Counted from the first letter of the stretch, positions 12,101 to 27,269 are shown. The stretch: 64,000 nucleotides of DNA from Penaeus vannamei (GCF_042767895.1 NC_091571.1:19189779-19253778), one strand, 5' to 3'. The notes: a model not told the origin generated them from the sequence alone. A program made the numbers and translations.

Positions 12101-12801
12101 TTATTGTCATTATTGATGGGGTTATCATCAAAATTATCATAATTAGCAGAATTATTGCTAAGATCATCATAATCATCCTTTAAACTAGAAAAAGAGGGTT
12201 TTCGACTAACTTCTCCGAAGGCTATATTTCGCAAGATTTCGCTGCTTTTTCTCACTTTTGGGATTTTTCTACTTTTAGCCTTTTTCTTATTATAGATAGG
12301 GTTTATAATGATAATTATCATCATTATTGTCATTATCACCATCATTATTATCATTACTGTCATTATCGCCCTAATCACCCTTAATATAGTCATTATAATA
12401 ATCATCTTAATTATTAATGTCATTTTCATCATTATAATTATTTTAATAATGATAATGACAAAAATGATAATTCTAGAAATAATAACAACAATAATAAGGA
12501 TTATTATAACAATAATAGCCGTGTTAAAATTACTTCTATTATTATTTCTGTTATTATTGTCGTTATTATTATTAGGAAAAAAAGAATAGTGTTGATTATT
12601 GCTATCATTGCAATTATTAGGCAAATCGTCATTATAAGTATCATTGTATAAATACTATCATAATTGTCCTAATTACTCTCGTAATTATGATTATTATCGT
12701 CATTATTGTCATTACTGATGGGGTTATCATCAAAATCATCATAATTAGCAAAATTATTGCTAAGATCATCAAAATCATCCTTTAAACTCGAAAATAGGCG
12801 G
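9163..12801 (-). repeat. Three-monomer higher-order repeat in satellite A (~1.82 kb, two copies)
   Basis: Monomers repeat in threes: anchors at 9163/10983, 9771/11591, 10381/12198 and 10983/12801 are 1817-1820 bp apart. Members of a pair share private variants. The 408-bp segments at 9795 and 11615 give identical 135-residue minus-strand conceptual translations, while neighbours differ at many sites. The third monomer type lacks several bases where the others read CCATTAGAATAG. This is classic evidence of amplification by unequal exchange of a trimer. Confidence 0.85.
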
Positions 12802-13409
12802 TTTTCGACTCATCTCTCCAAAGGCTGTATTTCGCTAGATTTTGCCGGTTTTTCGACTTCTGAGATATTTCTACTATTAGCCTTTTTCTCATTATAGATG
12901 GACTTTCTAATGATAATTATCATCATTATTGTCATTATCATCATCATTATTATCATTACTGTCATTATCGCATTAATTATAATTATTTTTGTATAATTAT
13001 TATCATAATTATTGTCTTATTTACTCTCATAATTATCATTATTATCGTCATTATTGTCATTATTGATGGGGTTATCATCAAAATCATGATAATTAGCAGA
13101 ATTGTTGCTAAGATCATCATAATCATCCTTTAAACTCCAAAAAAGAGGGTTTTCGACTCACCTCTCCAAAGGCTATATTTCGCTAGATTTTGCCGGTTTT
13201 TCGACTTTTGGGATTTTTCTACTTTTAGCCTTTTTCTTATTATAGATGGGCTTTATAATGATAATTATCATCATTATTGTCATTATCATCATCATTATTA
13301 TCATTACTGTCATTATCGCCCTAATCACCCTTAATATAGTCATTATAATAATCATCATCTTAATTATTAATGTCATTTTCATCATTATAATTATTTTAAT
13401 AATGATAAA

Positions 13410-13461
13410 GACAATAATGATAATTCTGGTAATAATAACAACCAGAATTATCATTATTGTC
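13410..13461. repeat. Palindromic inversion junction in satellite A
   Basis: Perfect inverted 21-bp arms (13410-13430 and 13441-13461) flank a 10-bp spacer, AATAATAACA. Beyond one mismatch the symmetry continues into the two arms of satellite A, which face each other here. The break falls at the same monomer position on both sides (next to ATAATTCTGGT / ACCAGAATTAT). Confidence 0.92.
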
Positions 13462-16400
13462 ATTATCATTATTAAAATAATTATAATGATGAAAATGACA
13501 TTAATAATTAAGATGATTATTATAATGGCTACATCAAGGGTGATCAGGGCGATAATGACAGTAATGATAATAATGATGATGATAATGACAATAATGATGA
13601 TAATTATCATTATAAAGCCCATCTATAATAAGAAAAAGGCTAAAAGTAGAAAAATCCCAAAAGTCGAAAAACCGGCGAAATATAGCCGTTGGAGACATGA
13701 GTCGAAAACCCACCTTTTTCGAGTTTAAAGGATGATTATGATGATCTTAGCAACAATTCTGCTAATTATCATGATTTTGATGATAACCGAATCAATAATG
13801 ACAATAATGACGATAATAATGATAATTATGAGAGGAATTCGGACAATAATTATGATAATAATTATACAATGATAATTATAATGATGATTTGCCTAATAAT
13901 TGCATTACTAGCAATAATCAACACTATTCTAATGATTTTCCTAATAATAATAACCACAATGATAACAGAAATAATAAAAGAAGTAATTTAAATACGGCTA
14001 TTATTATTATTATAATCCTTATTATTGTTGTTATTATTTCCAGAATTATCATTATTGTCATTATCATTATTAGAATAATTATAATGATGAAAATGAAATT
14101 AATAATTAAGATATTGATCATTATAATAACTATATTAAGGGCAGTAATGATATTAATGATGGTGATAATGACAATAATGATGATAATTATCATTATAAAG
14201 CCCATCTATAATAAGAAAAAGGCTAAAAGTAGAAAAATCCCAAAAGTCGAAAAACCGGCGAAATCTAACGAAATATAGCTGTTGGAGACATGAGTTGAAA
14301 ACCCCGCTTTTTCGAGTTTAAAGGATGATTATGATGATCTTAGCAACAATTCTGCTAATTTTCATGATTTTCATGATAACCGAATCAATGATGACAATAA
14401 TGACGATAATATTGATAATTATGAGAGCCATTAGGACAATAATTATGATAATAATTATACAATAATAATTATAATGATGATTTGCCTAATAATTGCAATA
14501 ATAGCAATAATCAACACTATTCTAATGGTTTTCCTAATAATAATAACGACAATGATAACAGAAATAATAATAGAAGTAATTATAACACGGTTATTATTGT
14601 TATTATAATCCTTATTATTGTTGTTATTATTACCAGAATTATCATTATTGTCATTATCATTATTAAAATAATTATAATGATGAAAATGACATTAATAATT
14701 AAGATGATTATTATAATGACTATATTAAGGGTGATTAGGGCGATAATGACAGTAATGATAATAATGATGATGATAATGACAATAATGATGATAATTATCA
14801 TTAGAAAGCCCATCTTTAATGAGAAAAAGGCTAAAAGTAGAAAAATCTCAAAAGTCGAAAAACCGGCAAAATCTAGCGAAATACAGCCTTTGCAGAAATG
14901 AGTCGAAAACTCCTTTTTAGAGTTTAAAGGATGTTTATGATGATCTTAGCAATAATTCTGCTAATTATGATGATTTTGATGATAACCGAATCAATAATGA
15001 CAATAATGACGATAATAATGATAATTATGAGAGCAATTAGGACAATAATTATGATAATAATTATACAATGATAATTATAATGATTTGCCTAATAATTGCA
15101 ATGATAGCAATAATCGACACTATTCTAATGATTTTCCTAATAATAATAACGACAATTGTAACAGAAATAATAATAGAAGCAATTATAACACGGCAATTAT
15201 TGTTATTATAATCCTTATTATTATTGTTATTATTTCCAGAATTATCATTATCATTATTAAAACAATTATAATGATGAAAATAACATTAATTATGATGATT
15301 ATTATAATGACTATTAAGGGTGATTAGGGCGATAATGACAGTAATGATATAAATGATGATGATAATGACAATAATGATGATAATTATCATTATAAAGTCC
15401 ATCTATAATGAGAAAAAGGCTAATAGTAGAAAAATCTCAAAAGTCGAAAAACGGAAAATCTAGCGAAATACAGCCTTTGGAGAGATGAGTCGAAAACCCC
15501 CTATTTTCGAGTTTAAAGGATGATTATGATGATCTTAGCAATAATTTTGCTAATTATGATGATTTTGATGATAACCCCATCAGTCATGACAAAAATGACG
15601 ATAATACTCATAATTGCGAGAGTAATTAGGACAATTATGATAGTATTTATACAATGATACTTATAATGACGATTTGCCTAATAATTGCAATGATAGCAAT
15701 AATCAACACTATTCTGTTTTTCCTAATAATAATAACGACAATAATAACAAATAATAATAGAAGTAATTTTAACACGGCTATTATTGTTATAATAATCCTT
15801 ATTATTGTTGTTATTATTTCCAGAATTATCATTATTGTCATTATCATTATTAAAATAATGATAATGATGAAATTGACATTAATAATTAAGATATTGATCA
15901 TTATAATAACTATATTAAGGGTAATTAGGGCGATAATGACAGTAATGATAATGATGATGGTGATAATGACAATAATGATAATTATCATTATAAAGCCCAT
16001 CTATAATAAGAAAAAGGCTAAAAGTAGAAAAATCCTAAAAGTCGAAAAACCGGCGTAATCTTGCGAAATATAGCCTTTGTAGAGGTGAGTCGAAAACCCC
16101 CCTTTTTCGAGTTTAGAGGATGATTATGATGATCTTAGCTATAATTCTGCTAATTGTGATGATTTTGATGATAACCCCATCAATAATGACAATAATGACG
16201 ATAATAATGATAATTATGAGAGTAATTAAGACAATAATTATGATAATAATTATACAATAATAATTATAATGATGATTTGCCTAATAATTGCAATAATAGC
16301 AATAATCAACACTATTCTAATGGTTTTCCTAATAATAATAACGACAATGAAAAGAGAATTAATAATAAAAGTAATTATAACACGGTTATTATTGTTATCA

Positions 16401-19400
16401 TAATCCTTATTATTGTTGTTATTATTACCAGAATTATCATTATTGTCATTATCATTATGAAAATAATTATAATGATGAAAATGACATTAATAATTAAGAT
16501 GATGATTATTATAATGACTATATTAAGGGTGATTAGGGCGATAATGACAGTAATGATAATAATGATGATGATAATGAAAATAATGATGATAATTATCATT
16601 AGAAAGCCCATCTATAATGAGAAAAAGGCTAAAAGTAGAAAAATCTCAAAAGTCGAAAAACCGGCAAAATCTAGCGAAATACAGCCTTTGCAGAAATGAG
16701 TCGAAAACCCCCTTTTTCGAGTTTAAAGGATGTTTATGATGATCTTAGCAATAATTCTGCTAATTATGATGATTTTGATGAAAACCGAATCAATAATGAC
16801 AATAATGACGATAATAATCATAATTACGAGAGTAATTAGGACAATTATGATAGTATTTATACAATGATACTTATAATGACGATTTGCCTAATAATTGCAA
16901 TGATAGCAATAATCAACACTATTCTGTTTTTCCTAATAATAATAACGACAATAATAACAGAAATAATAATAGAAGTAATTTTAACAGGGCTATTATTGTT
17001 ATTATAATCCTTATTATAAGTTGTTATTATTACCAGAATTATCATTATTGTCATTATCATTATTAAAATAATTATAATGATGAAAATGACATTAATAATT
17101 AAGATACTGATTATTATAATGACTACATCAAGGGTGATTAGGGCGATAATGACAGTAATGATAATAATGATGATGATAATGACAATAATGATGATAATTA
17201 TCATTAGAAAGCCCATCTATAATGAGAAAAAGGCTAAAAGTAGAAAAATCTTAAAAGTCGAAAAACGCAAAATCTAGCGAAATACAGCCTTTGCAGAGAT
17301 GTGTCGAAAAACACTTTTTTTTCTAGTTTAAAGGATGATTATGATGATCTTAGCAGTAATTCTGTTAATTATGAGTATTTTGATGATAACCCCATCAGTA
17401 ATGACAATAATGACGATAATAATGATAATTATGAGAGTAAGTAGGGCAATAATTATGATAATAATTATACAATGATAATTATAATGATGATTTGCCCAAT
17501 AATTGCAATAATAGCAATAATCGACACTATTCTATTGATTTTCCTAATAATAACAATGACAATGATAACAGAAATAATAATAGAAGTAATTATAACACGG
17601 CTATTATTTTTATTATAATAATTATTATTGTTATTATTTCCAGAATTATCATTATTGTCATTATAATTCTTAAATTGATTATAATGATGAAAATGACATT
17701 AATAATTAAGATGATTATTATAATGACTATATTAAGGGTGATTAGGGCGATAATGACAGTAATGATAATAAGGATGATGATAATGACAATAATGATGATA
17801 ATTATCATTATAAAGCCCATCTATAATGAGAAAAAGGCTAAAATTAGAAAAATCTCAAAAGTCGTAAAACCGGCGAAATCTAGCGAAAATCTAGCCTTTG
17901 GAGAGATGAGTCGAAAACCCCCTATTTTCGAGAATAAAGGATGATTATGATGATCTTTGCAATTCTGCTAATTATGATGATTTTCATGATAACCGAATCA
18001 ATAATGACGATAATAATGATAATTATGAGAGGAATTAGGACAATAATAATGACAATAATTATACAATAATTATATAATGATGATTTGCCTAATAATTGAT
18101 ATAATAGCAATAATCGACACTATTCTAATGATTTTCCTAATAATAATAATAACGACAATTGTAACAGAAATAATAATAGAAGTAATTTTAATTCGGCAAT
18201 TATTGTTATTATAATCCTGATTATTGTTGTTATTATTTCCAGAATAATCATTATTGTCATTATCATTATTAAAATAATTATAATGATGAAAATGACATTA
18301 ATAATTAAGATGATGATTATTATAATGACTATTAAGGGTGATTAGGGCGATAATGGCAGTAATGATAATAATGATGATGATAATGACAATATTGATGATA
18401 ATTATCATTAGAAAGCCCATCTATAATGAGAAATAGGCTAAAAGTAGAAAAATCTTAAAAGTCGAAAAACTGGCAAAATCTAGCGAAATACAGCCTTTGC
18501 AGAGATGAGTCGAAAACCCCTTTTTTCTAGTTTAAAGGATGATTATGATGATCTTAGCAATAATTCTGCTAATCATGATGATTTTGATGATAACCGAATC
18601 AATAATGACAATAATGACGATAATAATGATAATTATGAGAGTAATTAATAATTATGCAATGATAATTATAATGATAATTTGCCTAATAATTGCAATAATA
18701 GCAATAATCGCCACTATTCTAATGATTTTCCTAATAATAATAACGAATATAATAAAAGAAATAATAATAGAAGTAATTAGAACACGGCTATTGTTGTTAT
18801 TATAATCCTTATTATTGTTGTTATTATTTCCAGAATTATCATTATTGTCATTATTATTATTAGAATAATTAGAATGATGAAAATGACATTAATAATTAAG
18901 ATGATGATTATTATAATAACTATAATGACAGGAATGATAATAATGATGATGATAATGACAATAATGATAATTATCATTATAAAGCCCATCTATAATAAGA
19001 AAAAGGCTAAAAGTAGAAAAATCCCAAAAGTCGAAAAAGCAGCGAAATCTAGCGAAATATAGCCTTTGGAGAGGTGAGTCGAAAACCCTCTTTTTCGAGT
19101 TTAAAGGATGATTATGATGATCTTAGCAATAATTCTGCTAATTATGATGATTTTGATGATAACCCCATCAATAATGACAATAATGACGATAATAATGATA
19201 ATTATGAGAGTAATTAAGACAATAATTATGATAATAATTATACAATAATAATTATAATTATTATAATAATTGATTTGCCTAATAATTGCAATATTCTAAT
19301 GATTTTCCTAATAATAATAACCACAATGATAACAGAAATAGTAATAGAAGTAATTATAACACGGCTAGTATTGTTATTATAATCCTTATTATTGTTGTTA

Positions 19401-20752
19401 TTATTACCAGAATTATCATTATTGTCATTAACATTATTAAAATAATTATAATGATGAAAATGACATTAATAATTAAGATGGTGATTATTATAATGACTAT
19501 ATTGAGGGTGATTAGGGCGATAATGACAGTAATGATAATAATGATGATAATGACAATAATGATGATAATTATCATTAGAAAGCCCATCTATAATGAGAAA
19601 AAGGCTAAAAGTAGAAAATTCCCAAAAGTCGAAAAAGCAGCGAAATCTTGCGAAATATAGCCTTTGGAGAGGTGAGCCGAAAACCCTCTTTTTCGAGTTT
19701 AAAGGATGATTATGATGATCTTAGCAATAATTCTACTAATTATGATGATTTTGATGATAACCCCATCAATAATGACAATAATGACGATAATAATGATAAT
19801 TATGAGAGTAATTAAGACAATAATTATGATAATAATTATACAATAATTATTATAATTATTATAATAATTGATTTGCCTAATAATTGCAATAATAGCAATA
19901 ATCAACACTATTCTACTGATTTTCCTAATAATAATAACGACAATGATAACAGAAATAATAATAGAAGTAATTATAACACGGTTATTATTGTTATTATAAT
20001 CCTTATTATTGTTGTTATTATTACCAGAATTATCATTATTGTCATTATCATTATTAAAATAATCATAATGATGAAAATGACATTAATAATTAAGATGATG
20101 ATTATTATAATGACTATATTAAGGGTGATTAGGGCGATAATGACAGTAATGATAATAATGATGATGATAATGACAATAATGATGATAATTATCATTAGAA
20201 AGCCCATCTATAATGAGAAAAAGGCTAAAAGTAGAAAAATCTCAAAAGTCAAAAAACCGGCAAAAGGAAGATTATGATGGTCTTAGCAATAATTCTGCTA
20301 ATTATGATGATTTTGATGATAACCCCATCAATAATGACAATAATGACGATAATAATGATAATTATGAGAGCAATTAGGACAATAATTATGATAATTATAC
20401 AATGATAATTATAATGATGATTTGCCTAATAATTGCAATGATAGCAATAATCAACACTATTCTGTTTTTCCTAATAATAATAACGACAATTGTAACAGAA
20501 ATAATAATAGAAGTAATTTTAACACGGCTATTATTGTTATAATAATCCTTATTATTGTTGTTATTATTTCCAGAATTATCATTATTGTCATTATCATTAT
20601 TAAAATAATTATAATGATGAAAATGACATTAATAATTAAGATGATTATTATAATGACTATATTAAGGGTGATTAGGGCGATAATGACAGTAATGATAATA
20701 ATGATGGTGATAATGACAATAATGATAATTATCATTATAAAGCCCATCTATA
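13441..20752 (+). repeat. Satellite A, right arm (~600-bp monomers, plus orientation)
   Basis: The same family continues in the opposite orientation. The GTCGAAAAC anchor recurs near 13701, 14294, 14902, 15489, 16089, 16700, 17303, 17910, 18509, 19079 and 19677, and a truncated box lies near 20250, with spacing 570-611 bp. The box now reads GGCTAAAAGTAGAAAAATCC, AAAGTCGAAAAACC, ATCTAGCGAAAT, GCCTTTG. Variant monomer types recur, but the order does not mirror the left arm and there is no SINE array at the mirror position. The arms are therefore not a simple recent fold-back copy. Open frames of 60-150 codons are triplet-repeat artefacts. Confidence 0.92.
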
Positions 20753-23449
20753 ATATCATAATTATCATCATTATTTCATATAATGAAGGTATTATCATGA
20801 AAAACATCAGAATTACCTGAATCAATGTTAAAATCCTCATAATTACCAATAAAAAGCGAAGAGGCGTTTTTTTCGACGTTTCTCTCATAAGGCTGTAATA
20901 CGCTAGATTTTTCCCGTTTTTTTTCGAGTTTTGAGATTTTATTACTCCTGGCCTTAATTTCATTAAAAATGAGCTTGATAATAATTATTATCATCATTAT
21001 TATCATTACTGTCATTATTCTGATGATGATTATTATTAAAGTTATTATCATCATGATTATCATCATTATTATCATCATTATTGCAGTTATAATGATTATT
21101 ATGCTAATTATTATAGCTATTTTCATCATCATAACTATTTTATAATGATAATAGCAATAATGATAATTTTAAAACTAATAATCACAATAGTATTAATTAT
21201 AATGGCAATGATAATGATATTATTATTATTTCAATTGTCATTATTAGTTTGAAAAATATTGGAATAGAGTAGATTATTGCTATTATTACATTAATTATCA
21301 AAATTATCATTATAATTATGATTTTATCATCATCATTATTATTGTCATTATCACCATAATTATTATCATAATGACCATCATTATTACATATAATGAGGGA
21401 ATTATCATGAAAATCATCACTATTACCTGAATTTATGTTAAAATCCTCATGATTACCTATAAAAAGTGAAAAGGGTTTTTTTTCGACGTTTCTCTGAATT
21501 TTGACGTTTTTTCGACTTTTAGGATTTTATTACTTTTGGCCTTTATTTCATTATAGATGGACTGGATAATGATTATCATCATCATTATTATCATTACGGT
21601 CATTATTCTTGTGATTATCACGATAGTCATTATCATCATGATTATCATCATTATTATTATTAATATTGCAGATATAATGACTATTATGCTAATTATTATA
21701 GCTATTTTCATCATCATAAGTATTTTTATAATGATAATAGCAATAATGATAATTTTAGAAATAATAATGACAATAGTAATAATTATAATGACAATGATAA
21801 TGATATTATTATTTCTATTGTCATTATTAGCCTGAAAATTATTGGAATAGAGTTGATTATTGCTATTATTGCAGTAATTATCCAAATTATCATTATAATT
21901 ATGATTTTATTATTATTATCATTATTATTTTCATTATCGTCATATTTATCATCATAATTATCATCATTATTGCATATAATGAAGGAATTATTATGAAGAG
22001 TTTTTTTTCAACGTTTCTCTCAAAAGGCTGTGATACGCTAGATTTTGCCGTTTTTTCGAGTTTTGGGATTTTATTACCTTTGGCCTTTATTTTATTTAAA
22101 TGGACTGGACAATAATTATGATCATTATTATCATCACTGTCATTATTCTTATGATTATTATCATTATAGTCATTATCATCATGATTATCATCATTATTAT
22201 CATCATTATTGCAGTTATAATGATTATTATGCTAAATATTATAACTATTTTCATCATCATAACTATTTTTACTATGATAATAGATATAATGATAATTTTA
22301 GAAATAATAATGACAATAGTAATAATCATAATGACACTGATAATCATGTTTTTATTTCTATAGTCATTATTAGTCTGAAAATTATTTGAATTGGGTTGAT
22401 TATTGCTATTAGTGCAGTAATTATCAAAATTATCATTATAATTATGATTTTATAATTATTATCATTATTATTGATGTTATAATGATTATTATGCTAATTA
22501 TTATAGCTAATTTCATAATTCTAACTATTTTTATAATTATAATAGCAAAATTTATAATGACAATAGTAATAATTATAATGACAATGATAATGAAGTTATT
22601 ATTATTTATATTGTCAATATTAGTCTGAAAATTATTGGAATATTAGTCATTATTGCTATTATTGCAGTAATTATCAAAATTATCCTTATAATTATGATCT
22701 TATCATTATTATAATGATTATTGTCATTATCATTGTCATTATCATCATAATTATCATCATTATTGCATATAATGAAGGAATTATCATGAAAACATCACAA
22801 TTACTTGAATTAATGTTAAAATCCTTATAATTACAAATAAAAAACGAAAAGGGTTTTTCGACTTTTCTCTCAAAAGGCTGTAATACGCTAGATTTTGCTG
22901 TTTTTTTCGACTTTCGGGATTTTATTTTTTTTGGCCTTTATTTCATAATAAGTGGACTGGATAATAATTATCATTATTATCATTATTGTCATTATTATTA
23001 TTATTATCATTATAGTCATTATCATCATGATTATCATTATGATCATCATTATTGCAGTTATAATGATTATTATGCTAATTATTATAGCTATTTTCATCAT
23101 CATAACTATTTTTATAATGATAATGGCAATAATGATAATTTTAGAAATAATAATGACAATAGTAATAATTATAATGACAATGATAATGATGTTATTTTTA
23201 TTTCTATTGTCATTATTACTCAGAAAATTAATGGAATAGAGTTGATTATTGCTATTATTGCAGTAATTATCAAAATTATCCTTATAATTATGATTTTATC
23301 ATTATTATCATTATTATTGTCATTATCATTGTTATTATCATCATAATTATCATCATTATTGCATATAATGAAGGAATTATCATGAAAATCAACACAATTA
23401 CCTGAATTAATGTTAAAATTCTCATAATTACCAATAAAAAACGAAGAGG

Positions 23450-23535
23450 CCTAACCTAACCTAACCTAACCTACCCAACCCATCCTTACCTAACCTAATC
23501 AAACCTAACCTAACCTAACCTAATCAAACCTAATT
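23450..23535 (-). repeat. Interstitial telomeric block 1, degenerate (CCTAA)n
   Basis: About 86 bp of CCTAA units with variants (CCCAACCCATCC, AATCAAACC). TTAGG, on the minus strand here, is the usual arthropod telomere repeat. The left junction AACGAAGAGG|CCTAACC is identical to the left junctions of blocks 2 and 3. Confidence 0.93.
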
Positions 23536-24618
23536 ACCAATAAAAAGCGTCATTATAGTCATTATCATCATGATTATCATCATTATTATCATCCTTATTG
23601 CAGTTATAATGATTATTATAGTAACTATTATAGCTATTTTCATCATAACTATTTTTATAATGATACTAGCAATAATGATAAATTTAGAAATAATAATGAC
23701 AATAGTAAAAATTATAATGACAATAGTAAAAAATATAATGACAATGATAATGATATTATTTCTATTGTCATTATTAGTCTGAAAATTATTGGAATAGAGT
23801 TGATTATTGCTATTATTGAAGTAATTATTAAAATAAACATTATTATAATTATGATTTTATCATTATTATCATTATTATTGTCATTATCATTGTCATTTTC
23901 ATCATAATTATCTTCAATATTGCATATAATGAAGGAATTATCATGAAAACCATCACAACTACCTGAATTAATGTTAAAATTCTATTAATTACCTATACAA
24001 AGCGAAATTTTTTTTTTCAACGTTTCTCTCAAAAGGCTGTAATACGCTAGATTTTGCCGTTTTTTCGACTTTTTCGATTTTATTACTTTTGGCCTTTATT
24101 TCATTATATATGGACTGGATGATAAATATAATCATCGTTATTATCATTACTGTCATTATTCTTTTGATTATTTTCATTATAGTCATTATCATCATGATTA
24201 TCATTATTATTATCATCATTATTGCAGCTTTAATGATTATTATACTAATTATTATGGCTATTTTCATCATCCTAACTATTTTATAATGATAATAGCAATA
24301 ATGATAATTTTAGATATAATTATGACAATAATAATAATCATAATTGCAATGATAATGATGTTATTATTATTTCTATTGTCATTATTAGTCGGAAAATTAT
24401 TGGAATATAGTTGATTATTGCTATTATTGCAATAATTATCAAAATTATCATTATAATTATGATTTTATCATTATTATCATTATTATAGTCATTATCATTG
24501 TCATTATCATCATAATTATCATCATTATTGCATATAATGAAGGAATTATCATGAAAATCATCACAATTACCTGAATTAATGTTAAAATTATCATAATTAC
24601 CAATAAAAAACGAAGAGG

Positions 24619-25042
24619 CCTAACCTAACCTAACCTAACCTAACCTAACCTAACCTAACCTAACCTAACCTAACCTAACCTAACCTAAACCTAACCTAAC
24701 CCAACCCAACCTAACCTAACCTAACCTACCTAACCTAACCCTAACCTAACCTAACCTAACTTAACCTAAAAAAAACTAACCTAACCAAACCAAACCAAAC
24801 CAAACCAAACCTAACCTAACCTAATCTAATCTAACGAAACCTAACCTAACCTAACCTAACCTAACCTAACCTAACCTAACCTAACCTAACCTAACCTAAC
24901 CTAACCTAACCTAACCTAACCTAACCTAACCTAACCTAACCTAACCTAACCTAACCTAAACCTAAACCTAAACCTAAACCTAAAACTAAACCTAAACCTA
25001 ACCTAACCTAATCTAAACTAACCTAACCTAACCTAATCTAAT
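24619..25042 (-). repeat. Interstitial telomeric block 2, (CCTAA)n
   Basis: About 424 bp of CCTAA repeats, with a CCTAAA hexamer stretch near 24957-24998 and scattered AACCAAACC variants. It shares its left junction (CGAAGAGG|CCTAACC) with blocks 1 and 3 and its right junction (CTAATCTAATACGCTCGATT) with block 3. Confidence 0.97.
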
Positions 25043-27269
25043 ACGCTCGATTTTGCCAATTTTTCGACTTGTGGAATTTTATTACTTTAGGCCTTTATTT
25101 CATTATAAATGGACTGAATAATAATTATTATTATCATTATTATTATTACTGTCATCAATCTTATGATTATTATCATTATAGTCATTAACATCATGATTAT
25201 CATCATTATTATCATCATTATTGCAGTTATAATGATTATTATGCTAATTATTATAGCTATTTTCATCATCATAACTATTTTTATAATGAAAATAGCAATA
25301 ATGATAATTTTAGAAATAATGACAATAGTAATAATAAAATGACAATGATAATGATGTTATTATTATTTCTATTGTCAATATTAGTCTGAAAATTATTGGA
25401 ATAGAGTTGATTATTGCTATTGTTGCAGTAATTATCAAAATTATCATTATAATTATGATTGTATCATTATTATAATTATAATTATGATTTTATCATTATT
25501 ATCATTATTATTGTCATTATCATTGTCATTATCATCATAATTATCCTTTTTATTGGATATAATGAAGGAATTATCATGAAAATCATCACAATTACCTGAA
25601 TTAATGTTAAAATCCACTTAATTACCAATAAAAAGCCAAGAAGTTTTTTATGCTTCTCTCATAAGGCTGTAATACGATATATTTTGCCGTTTTTTCGACA
25701 TTGGGATTTTATTACTTTTGGCCTTTATTTCATTATAAATGGACTGGATAATTATTATTATCATCATTATTACCATTACTGTCATTATTCTTATGATTAT
25801 TATCATTATAGTTATTATCATCATGATTATCTTCATTAACATCATCATTATTGCAGTTATAATGATTATTATGCTAGTTAATATAGCTATTTTAATCATC
25901 AAAACTATTATTATAATGATAATAGCAATAATGATAATTTTGGAAATAATAATGACAATAGTAATAATTATAATGACAATGATAATGTTCTTATTATTAT
26001 TTATATTGTCATTATCTGTCTGAAAATTATGTTATTATTATTTCTATTGTCATTATTAGTCTGAAAATTATTGGAATAGAGTTGATTATTGCTATTATTG
26101 CAGTAATTATCAAAATTATCCTTATAATTATGATTTTATCATTATCATCATTATTATTGTCATAATCATTGTCATTATCATCATAATTATCATCATTATT
26201 GCATATAATGAAGGAATTATCATAAAAATCAACACAGTTACCCGAATTAATGTTAACATCCAAATAATTACCAATAAAAAGCGAAAAGGGTTTTTTCGAC
26301 GTTTCTCTCAAAAGGCTAGATTTTCCTGATTTTTCGAATTTAGGGATTTTAATACTTTTGGCTTTTATTTCATTATAAATGGACTGGATAATAATTATTA
26401 TCATCATTATTATCATTTCTGTCATTATTCTTATGATTATTATAATTTTAGTCATTATCGTCATGATTATCATCATTATTATCATCCTTATTGCAGTTAT
26501 AATGATGATTATACTAACTATTATAGCTATTTTCATCATCGTAACTATTTTTATAATGATAATAGCAATAATGATAATTTTAGAAATAATAATGACAATA
26601 GTAAAATTTATAATGACAATGATAATGATGTTATTATTATTTCTATTGTCATTATTAGTCTGAAAATTATTGGAATAGAGTTGATTATTGCTATTATTGA
26701 AGAAATTATTAAAATAATCATTATAATTATGATTTTATCATCATTATCATTATTATTGTCATTATCATTGTCATTTTCATCAAAATTATCTTCAATATTG
26801 CATATCATGAAGGAATTATCATGAAAACCATCACAATTACCTGAATTAATGTTAGAATCCTCATAATTACCTATAAAAAGCGAAAAGTTTTTTTTAACGT
26901 TTCTCTGAAAAGGCTGTAATACACTAGATTTTTATAATGATAATAGTAATAATGATAATTTTAGATATAATTATGACAATAGTAATAATTATAATGACAA
27001 TGATAATGATGTTATTATTATTTCTATTGTCATTATTAGTCTGAAAATTATTGGAATAGAGTTGATTATTGCTATTTTTGTAGTAATTATCAAAATTATC
27101 ATTATAATTCTGATTTTATCATTATTATCATTATTGTTGTCATTATCATTGTCATTATCATCATAATTACCATCAGTATTGCACATAATGAAGGAATTAT
27201 CATGAAAATGATCACAATTACCTGAATTAATGTTAAAATTCTCATAATTACCAATAAAAAACGAAGAGG

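Larger units (their letters stand above)
7479..13430 (-). repeat. Satellite A, left arm (~605-bp monomers, minus orientation)
   Basis: This is a tandem array of ~605-bp monomers. The anchor GTTTTCGACT recurs at 7776, 9163, 9771, 10381, 10983, 11591, 12198, 12801 and 13149, with normal spacing 602-610 bp. Each monomer has a ~90-bp box of ordinary sequence (TTTTCGAC, CCAAAGGCT, GCTAGATTT, TTTTTCGACTTTTGGGATTT, TAGCCTTTTTCT) and ~500 bp built from ATT, ATC, ATG and AAT triplets. Because such triplets contain almost no stops, open frames of 90-184 codons appear on both strands, all runs of Ile, Met, Asn and Asp; I read these as by-products, not genes. The unit between 12801 and 13149 is deleted to ~350 bp. 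A SINE array interrupts the arm at 7895-9025. Confidence 0.92.

Noticed and set aside
13410..13461. Dismissal of the inversion as a fold-back sequencing artefact
   Set aside because: The two arms differ in monomer order, length variants and SINE content, so they are not two reads of the same strand; long-read proof is still lacking.
9172..20820. Many 90-184-codon open frames rich in Asn, Ile, Met and Asp in satellite A, several starting MPNNCN and ending in a basic KAKSRK tail
   Set aside because: They occur on both strands at the same places, follow the monomer period and arise because ATT/ATC/AAT/ATG triplets exclude stops. The composition is not that of a real protein, and lengths vary with small indels.
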